Position numbers and translations under genes: made by a program
Notes under the pieces: generated by a model
Told to the model about the DNA's origin: nothing
Seen by the model: only the letters and a program-made list of their open reading frames with translations
The model's database searches: none
Source of the DNA: Myrica gale
Lineage: Eukaryota; Streptophyta; Magnoliopsida; Fagales; Myricaceae
Assembly: GCA_963930655.1 (NCBI GenBank)
Contig: OZ005607.1
Location: forward strand, 10,060,874 to 10,124,873
Direction of reading: 5' to 3'
DNA length: 64,000 bases
In this document: positions 23,401-35,368 of the stretch, in pieces
How positions within the stretch are numbered: position 1 is the first letter of the stretch
How the letters are laid out: each line of letters begins with the position of its first letter

Positions 23401-26400
23401 ACAGACTGTTTTATTCTCAGTTTTGTTGCTTTTCTCATGGTCTAAGTGGCCAACATATTGGTGAATTTTATGGAGGGTTTAATATGATGATTTTTCCTAA
23501 TGTAGGATGTCCACAACAAATTGAGAAATGGAATCGAAGTTGATAAGGCCCAAGATTCAGAATCTGTTTCACATAGTCCTCCAGAAAGAACTGCGCTTGT
23601 ATGAAATAATCCACTACCTGTTAATTACTATTTTAAATTCCAGTAATAATGGTGGATCTTTGCTGCATATTGTAATTCAGGAAGAAAATCTTTAGTCTCC
23701 TTTTCGCTTTTGCAGGCAAAGAGTTTTTCCGGATCTCTCTCCAACAAGGCTCTAGCAGCTGTTGATGCTTTGGAAGGAAAGGTCTGTTGTTGTTTGTTAG
23801 AGATGCATTGTCTCATTCTTGGAATCTGGAATTATATGAATAAAAAGTTAGAAGTTTTTCAGATCTTAATATCAGACATTCACATTAAATTTGTTAGCAT
23901 GTAGTTTGATAGCAACAGTAAATCTATAACTACTATCTTTTTAGATGCTTTTCATTCTTCTGGCATAATTCCACGAATAGAAGTTCCTGATAAATTTTGC
24001 CTCTGAAGGTTGACCAACAAAGATAAGAACTACGTGAAATTTTAGAACTCAATTGCTTTTAGAGAAACTCTTGCTTGTTAATTATGATTCCGGTGCTGGA
24101 CAATTGATAATTTGGGGAGTTTCCATATTTTGCCTATTATTTTTGTTTATTTTATTTTGTATATAAGGCAATGACCTAAACATTGGGATCTTTCATGTGA
24201 CAGCATGTAGAAACATTCATGGATGCATTTGGAGCTCTAGCAGAGGAGAGGTAGCTATATGTCTATTTTAGATTAGTCTAATTATGGTCTCCTTTTGGAT
24301 TATGGAGCATCTATGTTACCCAGACTGTACCATTCACATTTTGTGTTTTTTTTTTTTATTCCAGCGGGTTATTCTTGAAAAAGCTTGACAAGAAATTGGA
24401 AAGAACACTTCTGCATTCATATCGCAGGGTAATCATGCTTTCAGTTTAATGTGGAAATCTCACTTATTTATGCTAATGAATAGGTTTGAGTTGCAACTAA
24501 GCGTCTGCTGTTGGCCCTTATGCAAAGGTGATTTTGTTCTGACAAGCGATAATGGAAAGAGTGTCAAATTGGAATTTTGTTTGCAGAAAGTTATCTTTGT
24601 CAAATAAAATTCCAAAAATACCTTTTGCAAAAGATCACCAAACAACTCATTTTGAACTTCTTGGGGTTGGCCCCCTGGCTTGAAATCATTTTTAAATTTC
24701 AAAAACTGTCCAAAAAAGGCCTACAAATTGAATATCCTCTGGCTGTAATAAGATGAAGCAGCCGCTTTTTTGAGCGAAATTGCTGGTATTCTCTGCTCCA
24801 TCAAGGATGACATTCTTTTCTTAGTTTTATGGTTCCTAGCAAATGATCCCACATCAAATTTGCATACATCTTCAGCTTGCTTGTCATTAGTCTTAAAGCT
24901 TGTTTTAGTAGTTAATAATGAGGAATGTTATAAAACAATTAGCTTAAGAATACGTACCAGGCTGAAACCCCCACACCCACCTACCCACCACACAAAAAAA
25001 AAAAGAGGGGAACCCTGCATTTTCCATTCACTTCTCCTTTGTTGTCCCCTTAGTGTTTGACAAGTAAGGGATGCTTAATGTTTAGACAACAGAGAATGTG
25101 GTAAACTTGTCCCGATAGGGGTTGATAAACTGGTTGATAGGAAGTCAGAGTGGATCTATGGTCTGTAGAGCTCATTTTTCACGTGCTCCTTCTCATAATC
25201 TCATGGTCAGGATTTAACAACTCAAGTTTCTGCTGAAACTGATCCAGTTTCTCTCCTATCAAAAGTCATCTCTCTGCTATATATCCAGGTTAGTTGATTT
25301 GTATCTCTATGTTTTAATTCATTGTTCATTTTAGTGTTCTAATTCGTGGTTCTTTGTTATCAAAATGAATTTTCTTGTGAATAGGCTCACCATAAAGCTC
25401 TTCAGGCCCCTGGGAGGGCCATTTCTGTTGCTGTTTCTCGACTGAAGGTATGCTTATGTTCGGCACAGAAGATGTACTATATGCTGCAAGACTTTCAGTA
25501 CAACTATATAGTTGTCATATAAAATTTGATAGCCGACCTTGTCAAACTTTAAAGAGACTATTTCAACAATTTGTACACCGAAAACATTGACAGTAGACAA
25601 ACTTCTCATAATAGACAAAGTTAAAATGGCATAATAGACTCAGTTAAAATGGTCGTGATGGTGCAAGTATGTAATTAGAAGATCACTGCAGATAGTAAAC
25701 AGGTAGTACTGACTTGAAAGCATAGAATGGTGAAAAAATTTAACAGTACTGGTAGAAGCAACTTTAGTGGGGAACATTTTTGTCATTGCAGATGTGAATG
25801 ACATCAGTGGTGACAACTATTGCTGGCATTCTCAGGAATCTGGGATGACTATATTAAGCAAGAGATTTTCCCTAGTACGGGTAAAATGCACGAATTCTTA
25901 TACTTGCAAGGAGGTGGTTATTCTTGGATACAGAATAGAGTTACCTTAATTCTGAAAGGTCAAACTATCATTTATGGAGAGGAAGCGTGTTAAGCATTTT
26001 TTAGATGTAGATTCAGTTGGCATAGATTCTTTCTGAAATTTAGTGTCAGTACCCCCTTCTCCTGAATCATCCTTTGGATTTGGAGTTCAGATGCATTCAT
26101 TAGTGGGGTCATTCAGCTTTTTATTTTGATCTGTGTTGATTATTGGTCTGTGTGCAGAGGGCGGAGGGAATTTCCCTGAGTAGAAGTGAAAACCTGGATG
26201 AGTCTGTTTCGTATAGTTGGGTTAGATCTTAACTTGTGAGGGATTGAAATTTTTTGTAATGTTTTTGTAGTCTGAGGATTGTGTCAGGCAATCATTTGGA
26301 TTTGATCCGGATTTGAGGCTTTACAATTTTAGAATGGATCATTGATTTGGAATCTGTTAAGATTAGGAGAAACGTGTATCCATGTAGGTTATCAAACTAG

Positions 26401-27067
26401 ATTTTATCAACTTATTACATGTCAGAACAGAAGATGACTTGAATTTGAATCCAGTAGGACATAAATTTGTTGCTGTTTGTAGTGGGCTTGATTGTAGGTA
26501 TCAATTGGCCTAACTGCTATGCTTATTAGCTCATGGGTTGTAGCACGATTAGTGTTGAAGTATTTACTGCTATTTCATTAATCAAGTGTCTTTATCCTCT
26601 TATTTATTTTGACAACTCTATAATTTTCAGGGTAAACTAGACGATTCAGCATTCAAGATCTTAACAGATTACCAAACTGCAACAGTGACACTCTTAGCAC
26701 TAATATCTGCTGCAACAGGCGATGTGAGTAAATGTGCATTTGGATTCTTAAATTTAACTGATCTATAGACTTGAGTGAAACTTGTTCTCTTGGCTGGGTT
26801 GTAAATATATCTCCTATATTAGGACTTAGAGTTTAATAAGTAGGTTTTTTCATAGAACACGGTGGCTATTATATGGTAAACTATGTTTTATGTTAGGATG
26901 ATACCTTAGGCTTATGACCACTTTTTTTTGTGGTGATTTACTTTGTTCTTTTATGTGTTTGTTAGGAAGATGACTGTTCATCTGATAGAATTTTGACCAA
27001 AAGGGAGCTTCTGGAGAACCAAATGCCAGCACTGAAAGGCCTGGTTTTGAGCACCTCACAATCCTGA
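17414..27067 (+). CDS. UFL1: E3 UFM1-protein ligase 1 (UFL1 homologue)
   Basis: The twenty exons are 17414-17587, 17994-18305, 18387-18653, 19495-19542, 19917-19982, 20106-20209, 20880-20973, 21058-21114, 21620-22067, 22170-22324, 23175-23240, 23323-23391, 23506-23598, 23716-23781, 24204-24250, 24365-24428, 25211-25288, 25385-25447, 26631-26723 and 26966-27067. All borders are GT-AG and the frame stays open for about 821 codons, close to family length. The N-terminus (MDEELLELQRQFEFAQQAKS, VVELVQKLQELDIIDFELLH) and winged-helix segments (LGRVSLIDIADTTGVDLYHV) identify UFL1. A Lys-rich stretch (KGSKKKKGK, about residue 435) and the C-terminal helical region (LQLYEKALDLFEDDQSTL) also fit. UFL1 transfers UFM1 to targets at the ER membrane, acting in ER quality control and ER-phagy with its partner DDRGK1. 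Intron 10 carries a LINE insertion. Exon borders were read by eye; short exons 4, 5 and 8 are the least certain. Confidence 0.93.
17589..17617 (+). repeat. CT/CA microsatellite at the start of UFL1 intron 1
   Basis: A run of CT units followed by CA units begins directly after the intron 1 donor. It is a likely length polymorphism. Confidence 0.8.
22488..23099 (+). mobile_element. 5'-truncated LINE (L1 type) in UFL1 intron 10
   Basis: The insert encodes a plant LINE C-terminal zinc-binding RT domain (zf-RVT): RRGFILADWCFLCRGAGES, INHVLLHCPYASGLWSHVLC and AIWRLIPHCIWWCLW. It ends in a poly(A) run at about 23091. A 19 bp target-site duplication, AAGTTATCCAGAAACTTTG at 22469-22487 and 23100-23118 with one mismatch, frames it. 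At its 5' end a block of about 75 bp (GCTTCTCTTGGTAGGAGTTT...) occurs twice, about 90 bp apart. It lies in the sense orientation of the host gene. It is the same family as 31056-31724. Confidence 0.9.
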
Positions 27068-27340
27068 TTCTGCATGAAGTTGAATTTATGAAGGCCAAAA
27101 TGAATCTACTTTGAAACAAGAAACAGTGAACTGGTTTGCCCCTGCATGTCCTCCTTCAAAATTTTAGGCAGAAGTAGGAAAAGAAGAAAACTAATTTCAC
27201 ACTTGAATATTTCATGCTTGTTTCAAGCTCACATATAGCAGTATACTATGTGCCTGTTGGGTTGAGTTAGAATCTTAGTAGTTCTAATAAGTCCTAATAA
27301 ACCTTTATCATTAAAGGTATATCGACGATCCAGATTTAAT

Positions 27341-27818
27341 TAAGGGAATATTATACTTTGCACCCACATGGTTTAAAGGGTTTGACATTTTGCATCCCGT
27401 TCTTTTATTTTTGAGACATTTCATCCACGTAGTTCTGGGTTCTTTCGATTTGCACCCGTCGTTTATTTATTTGTTATTTCGAATTGAAAAATCAATCACG
27501 TGCAAAACACATGGATGCAAGGTGTCTCAAAAATAAAAGAACGGGATACAAAATGTCTTCTCTTAGATCTCTTAAACCACATGGGTGCTAAAGTGTAATT
27601 AATCTTTTTTAAAATATTAGGAGGGAAATGAGTAAGTGAACCACGTGCAAAACAATTGATTGAGACTTTCGTTCGTTTTAATAGATAAATAAACGGCGAG
27701 GTGCAAATTGAAGGAACTCAGAACCACATTGGTGAAATGTGTCAAAATTGAAAGAATGGGGTGTGAAGTGTTAAACTCTTCAAATTATGTGGGTACGAAG
27801 TGTGATTAACCTATAATT
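27341..27818. repeat. Fold-back repeat between UFL1 and NOT2 (TTTGCACCC family)
   Basis: The left end (TATACTTTGCACCCACATGG, then TTTGACATTTTGCATCCCGT) is repeated inverted at the right end (TATGTGGGTACGAAGTGTGA preceded by GGGGTGTGAAGTGTTAAACT). The arms are about 70 bp. Internal segments with TCTCAAAAATAAAAGAACGG recur in the same element. Related sequence is at 62520-62850. It is noncoding, and the class (perhaps Mutator-like) is a guess. Confidence 0.6.
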
Positions 27819-28613
27819 TAATACTGTCCATAGGTGTCATTAATGCGGTAGCTAAATAAGAATATGAACCATTTGTTAGAACCTCAGGACACTCGAGTTC
27901 GTGCCTAATTTGCATGTTTGGTAGAAGTTAGTGCTGTCTACTAACTTTTGTGGTAAGAAAATTTTTAGTGTTATTGAAGGAAAGAAACTAGAAAAATAAT
28001 TGTATTCGTGGGCATGTGTCAAATGCTAGCAAATTAGAAACAAAAAAAAGAAAAGAGGAGCAACTCCATTTTGTCTCTTATTTTTCTCCTTCCGTTGATG
28101 CAAGTTGAAGAAAACATGCAGTCCAATGTTGAGTTCATGGGCGAAGCATTCGAAAGGACTAAACAAATCGTCATAACTACAATAAATCACCTGAATGTCA
28201 AATGTACAGCTCAGTGCCAGGATATAAATGAACAAATGTTCCTCACTTAACAAGTGCTGTTATAACTTACAACTAAGAATCTATTTTCTTAATTAATACC
28301 TTCGACAATGTGCGGTCTTACATTTTATATGCAGGTATTGTTATGTACGTGCCTATACATATAAGGGCCCTCGGGAAATAAGATCTGTCTTGATTATATT
28401 TTAAAAAAAAACCAAATGGAAAATAAAAGAGGACAGTTCATTTAGAAAGCAAATGAAGCAAATTTGTTCCAAAGAAGAAGAAGCATATCTAGGAAAAAGA
28501 TTTAGACTAAAAATATCACTTGAACAGATACAAGGAACATTAATGCTGCAAGCTAACTAGGCCTCTAATGAATAAAACCCCAACAGGCACTTTACATTGT
28601 AAGTAGGATACGG

Positions 28614-31600
28614 TTAATGTGGGAGAGACGGTCTCTTCTCCAACATCTCATAATGGACGACAAAATTATCCTGCACGGAAAATCATAATTTAGATAAAGG
28701 GGAGACTATAATTGTTTGGAAATGGCAGAATGTAAATAAAAACATAGAGCTAGTCAGTCCGAACCTTGTGGATTGTTTCAAATGTGTTTGGGTCAAAACA
28801 GAGATAACATCCTCTCTCATATGTGTTTGTCTTGACAAGCGGCTCCATGTTAGGTATTCTCGAGAACCATAGTCTGTGCTCTTTGTGATAAAACCAGCCT
28901 CTATTATAACTGCCAACAGTGTCACATACTCTTAGGAAAACAAGCTCAAACCTTGTTAGTTAGTATATATTTAAGAAATGGAAATTCAAGTCACACGTAG
29001 AAGGAATGTGTTCAGTTGCAGTTGCAGTGGGAGCAATAGGATAGAAAATCTTTCCAGAGAGAGGAACACACGGAATATTCATATTTGAATTAAGGACCGC
29101 ACAATATTCTATAATTACATAGTACATATACCCGTATGCTTGAGAACATGAAAAGAAAGCCTAAGAAGAGTTTTAACGAGGATTTCTCCAAGAGCAAAGA
29201 ATTTCCTGCCATCCTATCAGAAAATGATAAAATGAAAATAATAATAATAATAATAAAATAAACAGACAAGGACTGTCTAATATGATGATGCACTTCAACT
29301 GTATGTACCGCACGCAAAAAACTAAAAATAAAAATAAACAAACAAGGACTGTCTAATATGATGATGCACTTCAAGTGTATGTACCGCGCACCCTGAGTTC
29401 AAGCTTTTCCAGTTCCATAGATGACGAATAAAACAAAGAATAGGCTAGTGTCAGACTCCGCCTTAGAATTGTAGATTTAAAATAATTAGCTGTAAAATAG
29501 GGACCACATCTGCTCTCAACACTAATTCATTCCGAGTGCTGAAGCAGCACCCTCTTTGATGAAATTGTGACTTGGGGAGCCAAATGTTCTAAATATTCCC
29601 TAGCTTTGATGAAAATAGAATTCTTATGGACAGATGTATGCATGATCATATATGTACATACATACACATTCATGAGGAGAGATCTTACAGTTCATTCGCA
29701 GCATATAATTGGGCTTCATCTTTAGGCATGCTGCAAATTAAAAGACAGTGATTGCATTAAATTAATATATTAAGAGTCATGCAAGACAGCAACAGAGATC
29801 CAGTATAGAAAAGCACCTGTAAAATACATAAAACAATGTTTCCAACGTAAACTTCGAACAGTAGCTTTGCTGTGAAAGCCCAAAAGACATTAAGAGCAGG
29901 AAAGGATATCAATTAGAACTCTCAATGATCTCAAGAAAATGATAAGAGCAGCTCACATGTAGAGCAGGTGGTTGTTTAGCATAATAACACTGGGGTACGG
30001 TAAACTCTGGATCACCCTTAGCTGGCTCATCAGACCACGGAGAACCAAAAGTTTTGTGCAGATTCTCTGTTGAATTCAAATTCAACCCAAGTGTTGTCAG
30101 GTCAATCCCAAGTGCAAGGGATGTGAGATCAGGATCACTCATCCTTATGACACTTAACAAGCCAAGCAAACCAAATGGATCTGGAGAAGATTTTGCAGCT
30201 TGCAAAGGCTTAATGCCCTGATCCCTAAATGACTGATTGACAGCAGACATTTGTTGCAATCGAAACTGGGAAGGGTTCTGATGTTGTTGATACTGCTGCA
30301 TGAGCTGGTCATACGATCCCATCCCAGATACTGTATTTGGAGAATTTAGAGGTCTTAGTCCAATGCCAGGAGGCCCACTGGTCTGAAACAAAAACAAAAT
30401 TATGTGATTAGGATGTTCAGTATACTCTCATAGATTGATACAGGAGATAAATGCCTACAAATGAGGCCTATTGTTGACCAAGATGGCATTTCCAAACACA
30501 ACTTTCATAATATCTGAAACAAGACAAACATATTCAACAATGCACATCAAATGTACTCCATTTTTATGGTAATGCTCCATTCTAAATAGTGAACTTGTGA
30601 TATCAACTCAAACAATGGAAAGAGAATATGAAATTAAAGACAATTCATCTTGTCCCTAGTTGCACAGTCTAAGGAGGTGTCACAGCAACAAATTTGTATA
30701 CCTGTGAATGATAGGCTGAATGCGAAGATGGGAATATATCTGAGCCATGTAAATGGAGAAGATCCTGATTGTTCACAGATGAAAAAGAGACACCACTATT
30801 ACTGACTGATGGAGCATGTTGCTGTGACTGCTGGGGACGATGGGACGTATACGTTCCACCCAAGTTGAATCCAGCAGACCTCCCCATCTGCACATTTAGG
30901 AATTGAAGCGTAAGCGAAAACCTAGATACACATAGCGAATAACATTTACAAGGAGTAACCCATGATAAGTTGTCATCACAGCAAGACTGATAACTCACAT
31001 TTTCATGTGAAAGCACATGATCCATTAAAGGGCTTAATTTGGCTACATTAGAATTTTTTTTATATAAATAAGCCAATCTCATTAGAAATAGTGAAAACAG
31101 TACAAAAGTTATACCGGAATCACTGATCCAAACAAGCAAGAAAGCTAAGAAAATCATCTAAATCCACAAAAGGGCATCCAAGCATAGAATTAGCCCAACA
31201 AAAAAGGGAAAAAAACAAAACCCCCTGCAATCTATCAAGAGACAGAGAACAGTCTTCAAAACATCTACTATTGTGCTCCCTCCAAAGACAACACCAAATA
31301 CAGGATGGTATCAATCTCCAAATAGCCTTCGCGATTGGATTGGAAAACTTTCTCTTCCAACACCATAGCACATCCACCACCTTCTCAGGCATAACCCAAT
31401 GAAAATTCAGTAGACAAAGCACATGAGACCACAACCCCCGTGCTAAAGGGCAATGCAACAAAACATGGTCAACAGACTCCCCATCACATCTACATAAGAA
31501 GCACCAATCCGCAACATACAAACCCCTTCTACGAAGATTATCAATAGTAAGAATCTTCCCAAGTGAGGCCTCCCACACAAAGAAGGAGACTCTGTAGGGA

Positions 31601-34600
31601 CACCAAGACTTCCAAACACCCCTCCACGGGAAAGGCAAAGAATCCCCACCCGAAAGCAACCCATACATAGACTTGACTGAAAACACCCCTCCCTTAGCAC
31701 CCAACCAAACCATCTTGTCACCCAACATTAGAATTATTAATGAGATTCTACAGATCATACATTATCACTCTTAACACGTATTTCTCATTAATTTTTTCTT
31801 TTTCTTTTTTTGTTGGGGGGGGGGGGGTAATTAGATATTCCTCTCTTTTTTTTTGGTAAGTTGATATTCCTCATTTTCATTACAAAGGACTCACAGAAAA
31901 GTGCTGTGATTGCATCATCGACACAGTATTATCATGAAGTTGATCTTTCTGGTGCATATCCATGGCATAATCTCCATTACCACCTGCACAAGATATAATC
32001 ATCAGGTCAACAAGAAATGCTTAAGCACCCAACCAAATATTAACACAAGAACAAGACAAAACTTCCAACTATTGTGCGTATGAGTGACAAACAAATCTCA
32101 TCCATTTCCAAGTGAAGACGAGAAAGGGATGAAAAACCATGACTTATTAGGTAAAGCGAGAATGTACAAAGATCTATTGCATCAATACACAGCAAACGAA
32201 GCTGAAGAAAGTATAAAAGCATACACCCAACATTCGAAAGCTTGATGCAACAAGGGGAGACGAGTCCTCGCACCTAACATTCCATCAATGCCTCTCAGTA
32301 GCCCCCCAGCGCTGGGGCCAAGGAATGCTGATTGCAGATATTGGGGCTATTAGAGCATAGAGCGACAAAATGTCCCACTAATGTCCTTAGTCATATGAAA
32401 CATACGTGGTACAAAAAAACGGCATACAAAGTTTCAAACCTCCCACGTCATAATTATGTGGCTATACATCATACCTATATAATGAAAATTACAGAATAGC
32501 AAGAATCTGGATCCCCCAGGAATCAGCTAATCATTTCTCACCTCATCAAGACAAATCTTAACACGGTGATTTAATACTTTGAGACATCATGCTTTAATGT
32601 CACATCTTTGACCCTAAGGTACAAGCATATAGCATAACAACCCTTAGTTGTTACCAATTAAACAGTACATGCAAAAATAAGCTTGCATGAGCATTATCTG
32701 CTGTTCTGCCACTGAGGTCCTCTCTTTTCCTTTTTTTTCCCCCTTGCTAGCAAAGGTTTTAATGACTTAGAAGCATAAAACTGATCACAATTGAAACATG
32801 AACCTAACTATGGTATTACAACTCCATGCATGGAAAGTGCTAGTGGTGCAGCAACTGGGTCTATGAAACCCTTTAGATAGAAAGTACAGCAAGGATTTAT
32901 GGTCCAGGTCAACAGCACCTTTAAATCCAGGTAAAGCTGGAAAATCTTCATTTTGAATGCTAAACTCTTGGTTCTGTTGAACAATAGGACTAACACCAAG
33001 ACCTTGTTTTCGTAGTGAACCTGAAATTTTTTCCTTGATGTCATATTTTCAGCTTGTCAAAGTGGACCACAGAAACAGACAAAATACTTTTATTCACTTA
33101 CCCAATTGTCCTTGGGGCCCTCCAGCAGAACTAGGACGACTTGACAACTGAGGGAAGTCATTGATGTCAAAAGGCGTGTCATTAGAGTTCACATCATTCA
33201 ACATCCCCATAGAGCTTAAATTATTCACTGCTTGAACATGACCTTGAGAAAGTGGACCCCCACCAGGATACGAATTCCCTAGCATAGAAATCACCTGCGG
33301 AGAACCTGAATCCAGAAAATATGGATATAGCTTATCTAGCAAAAAAAACTGCTTATATGGATTCAAAAATTTGAATATGGAAACCTACAACAATGATGCA
33401 CAACAAATAGTAAAGATCAACAAAGCATCAGACAATGTAACATTAACAAAAAGCATCTGCAAAAAATGATAGTTCAAAATATCCAAAAAATGAAGCACAC
33501 TACTAGCATCCACAAATCAGGGGGAAGAAAATAATTCCAGGCACTAGTATCGATCATGTAATTCTTAAGCCACTTCTGTACAAAGATATTCACCAGCACA
33601 AGTTAATACCTTGCGGGAGTACACCACTCATCAGTCGATTTTGTCCTTGAATATTTAAACTTCCAGACCCGCTATTTGCACCTAAATTTAGCCAAGCAAG
33701 ACCCGGAACCGATAATCCTCCACCTGAGCCTATACTCCTCCCGATGTTACCGCCACCAACCATGTTTCCCATTGAACTCGTAATCCTAGGACCTGCACTA
33801 CCCAAAATTGGGGATACTCCCAAACCTGGAACAGCATTCCTGTTACCAATTGCACCAGAGGTTGGGAGAATTCCAGGAATAGAACCGCCAACTCCATTTG
33901 TGCTACTACTAAATCCAGGGTTTCCTACAACACTTATACCTCCTCTATTTGTGACTCCCGAATGCCCATGGGAGCTGCCATGAGACAACTGCAAAACAGT
34001 TATCCAACAAAAAATAAGGCACCAGTCCAAACTACAACAATAAAGACATAAACTGTCTCTGATACCAAGACCCAAGAGGTAGATAACAAAAAAAATGAAT
34101 TCTTGAACTGCTTGAACAACTTTTAGCAACTAGCATATGGCATGGACAATACAAGCACCTGAGAGAGAGCAACAGGAAGATTATTCGATGCAAATCGTCC
34201 ACTAGTAAGGCTGCCAGTAGGTTGTTGAACTCCTCCAGAAGGAACATTATTTATTGCTGAGTTTCTTGATGTTAGTGTACCAGGAATGTTGGGGACGTTA
34301 AAGCTCCCATGAATATTGTGAAGACCCTGAAGAGACCCTGCAAAATAAATCTTTGAATACTACAATTTTGAAGAATGCATACAAGAGAAGCTCCACCACT
34401 ATCTACCCACCTGAGTGATGAAAAACCGGGGAGGCCGCACCAGACTGACCAGAGAAAGACGTATTAAAAGATCGCCCAGTACTGTCTGGAAGGTTTGAAG
34501 CTGAACTGTTGAGAGAAGACTGCAACAAGAAAATACAGCACAGTTCACAAGAAACAGATAGAATGGGTAAAATCTAAATCATCTTTCACATTTCACACAC

Positions 34601-35368
34601 CCACACACAATATAAATAGAGATGACAACTACACTTAATTGCAAGTAACGCATCCAACACATAGGAGCATCATCTTTCTTATAAGTACTGATTTATCCTT
34701 TACCAGCACAACATTCCAACTAGCAACTAGACTGTACAGCATGTAGAACAGAGTACAAAAGCCACTCTCCTTTCAGATAATTCCACCATTTTTTTTTATA
34801 AGTAAGATAATTCCACCATTTTAAGGCAGGATGCCTAATCACGCCAGTAGCTGTATGATTCTAAGATGCCAGATAGATTACTATATTATCTCCAGTTACT
34901 GCTACAACATGTACTCCATAATGCAAACTCAATTAAGCTAAACAAAGCCAAATGCAAGATACACCGCAGATCTGATTAGAAAATTTGACAATTAGGACCG
35001 ATAGTATGATGAACCAAGCTCACGTAACACACCAAAAATTAATAAAACGACAAAAGACTTTCATGCATTCGACAATTAAGTGAACAGAAAGGCCCTAAGT
35101 CACAACCCATAACGAGATGGGAAAAACTCTAACCCTAGTGCTGAAACAACTAAATGTAACGACAGATGCCATGTATTTCTTACAGGCAAAGACAGCCTAA
35201 ACGTAAGCAAGTAATTTTTCCAAAATTGTTGCATGAAAGAATAAACTAAGTGAATATAAGACAATATACAAAGTCACAAAAACAAGCAAAAGAGCCCGAT
35301 GGTCACTATCCACCAGCTGAAGAAGCATGTAGAAAGATAAGAGACTATACATTAAGTAACCCCGACAT
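28614..35368 (-). CDS. NOT2: CCR4-NOT transcription complex subunit 2 (NOT2/VIP2)
   Basis: The thirteen coding exons on the minus strand are 35368-35351, 34519-34411, 34337-34159, 33988-33610, 33305-33102, 33020-32919, 31983-31895, 30887-30702, 30382-29957, 29869-29817, 29730-29689, 28909-28765 and 28670-28614. All borders are GT-AG and the joined frame encodes 662 aa, the usual plant length. The short first exon encodes MSGLLN. A long Ser/Gly/Asn/Gln-rich region follows (GGSIPGILPTSGAIGNRNAV, FDINDFPQLSSRPSSAGGPQ). The conserved C-terminal NOT2/3/5 domain runs from about residue 490 (DPFGLLGLLSVIRMSDPDLT, NMEPLVKTNTYERG) to the end. NOT2 is a scaffold subunit of the CCR4-NOT deadenylase complex; in plants it is also called VIP2 and is linked to miRNA biogenesis. 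Intron 7 (30888-31894) contains a LINE. The gene is convergent with UFL1, with about 1.5 kb between the stop codons. Confidence 0.93.
29239..29390. repeat. AAT microsatellite and 76-bp tandem duplication in a NOT2 intron
   Basis: After an (AAT)n run at about 29239-29257, a segment containing GGACTGTCTAATATGATGAT and TGTATGTACCGC occurs at 29270 and again at 29346, a period of 76 bp with one or two changes. It lies in the intron before the penultimate coding exon. Confidence 0.75.
31056..31724 (-). mobile_element. 5'-truncated LINE (L1 type) in NOT2 intron 7
   Basis: The minus strand encodes the end of a LINE ORF2: FFVWEASLGKILTIDNLRRR, GLYVADWCFLCRCDGES, VDHVLLHCPLARGLWSHVLC, AIWRLIPSCIWCCLW. 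It ends in a short A/T-rich tail. A perfect 11 bp duplication ACATTAGAATT lies at 31045-31055 and 31725-31735. The 3' ends of this copy and of 22488-23099 are nearly identical (AATAAGCCAATCTCATTAGA), so they are one family. It is in the sense orientation of NOT2. The ORF fragment is open for over 200 codons, which suggests a fairly young insertion. Confidence 0.9.
31803..31827. repeat. Homopolymer G run in NOT2 intron 7
   Basis: A run of about 13 G follows a T-rich stretch next to the LINE insertion. It is a simple repeat, prone to assembly length error. Confidence 0.7.
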
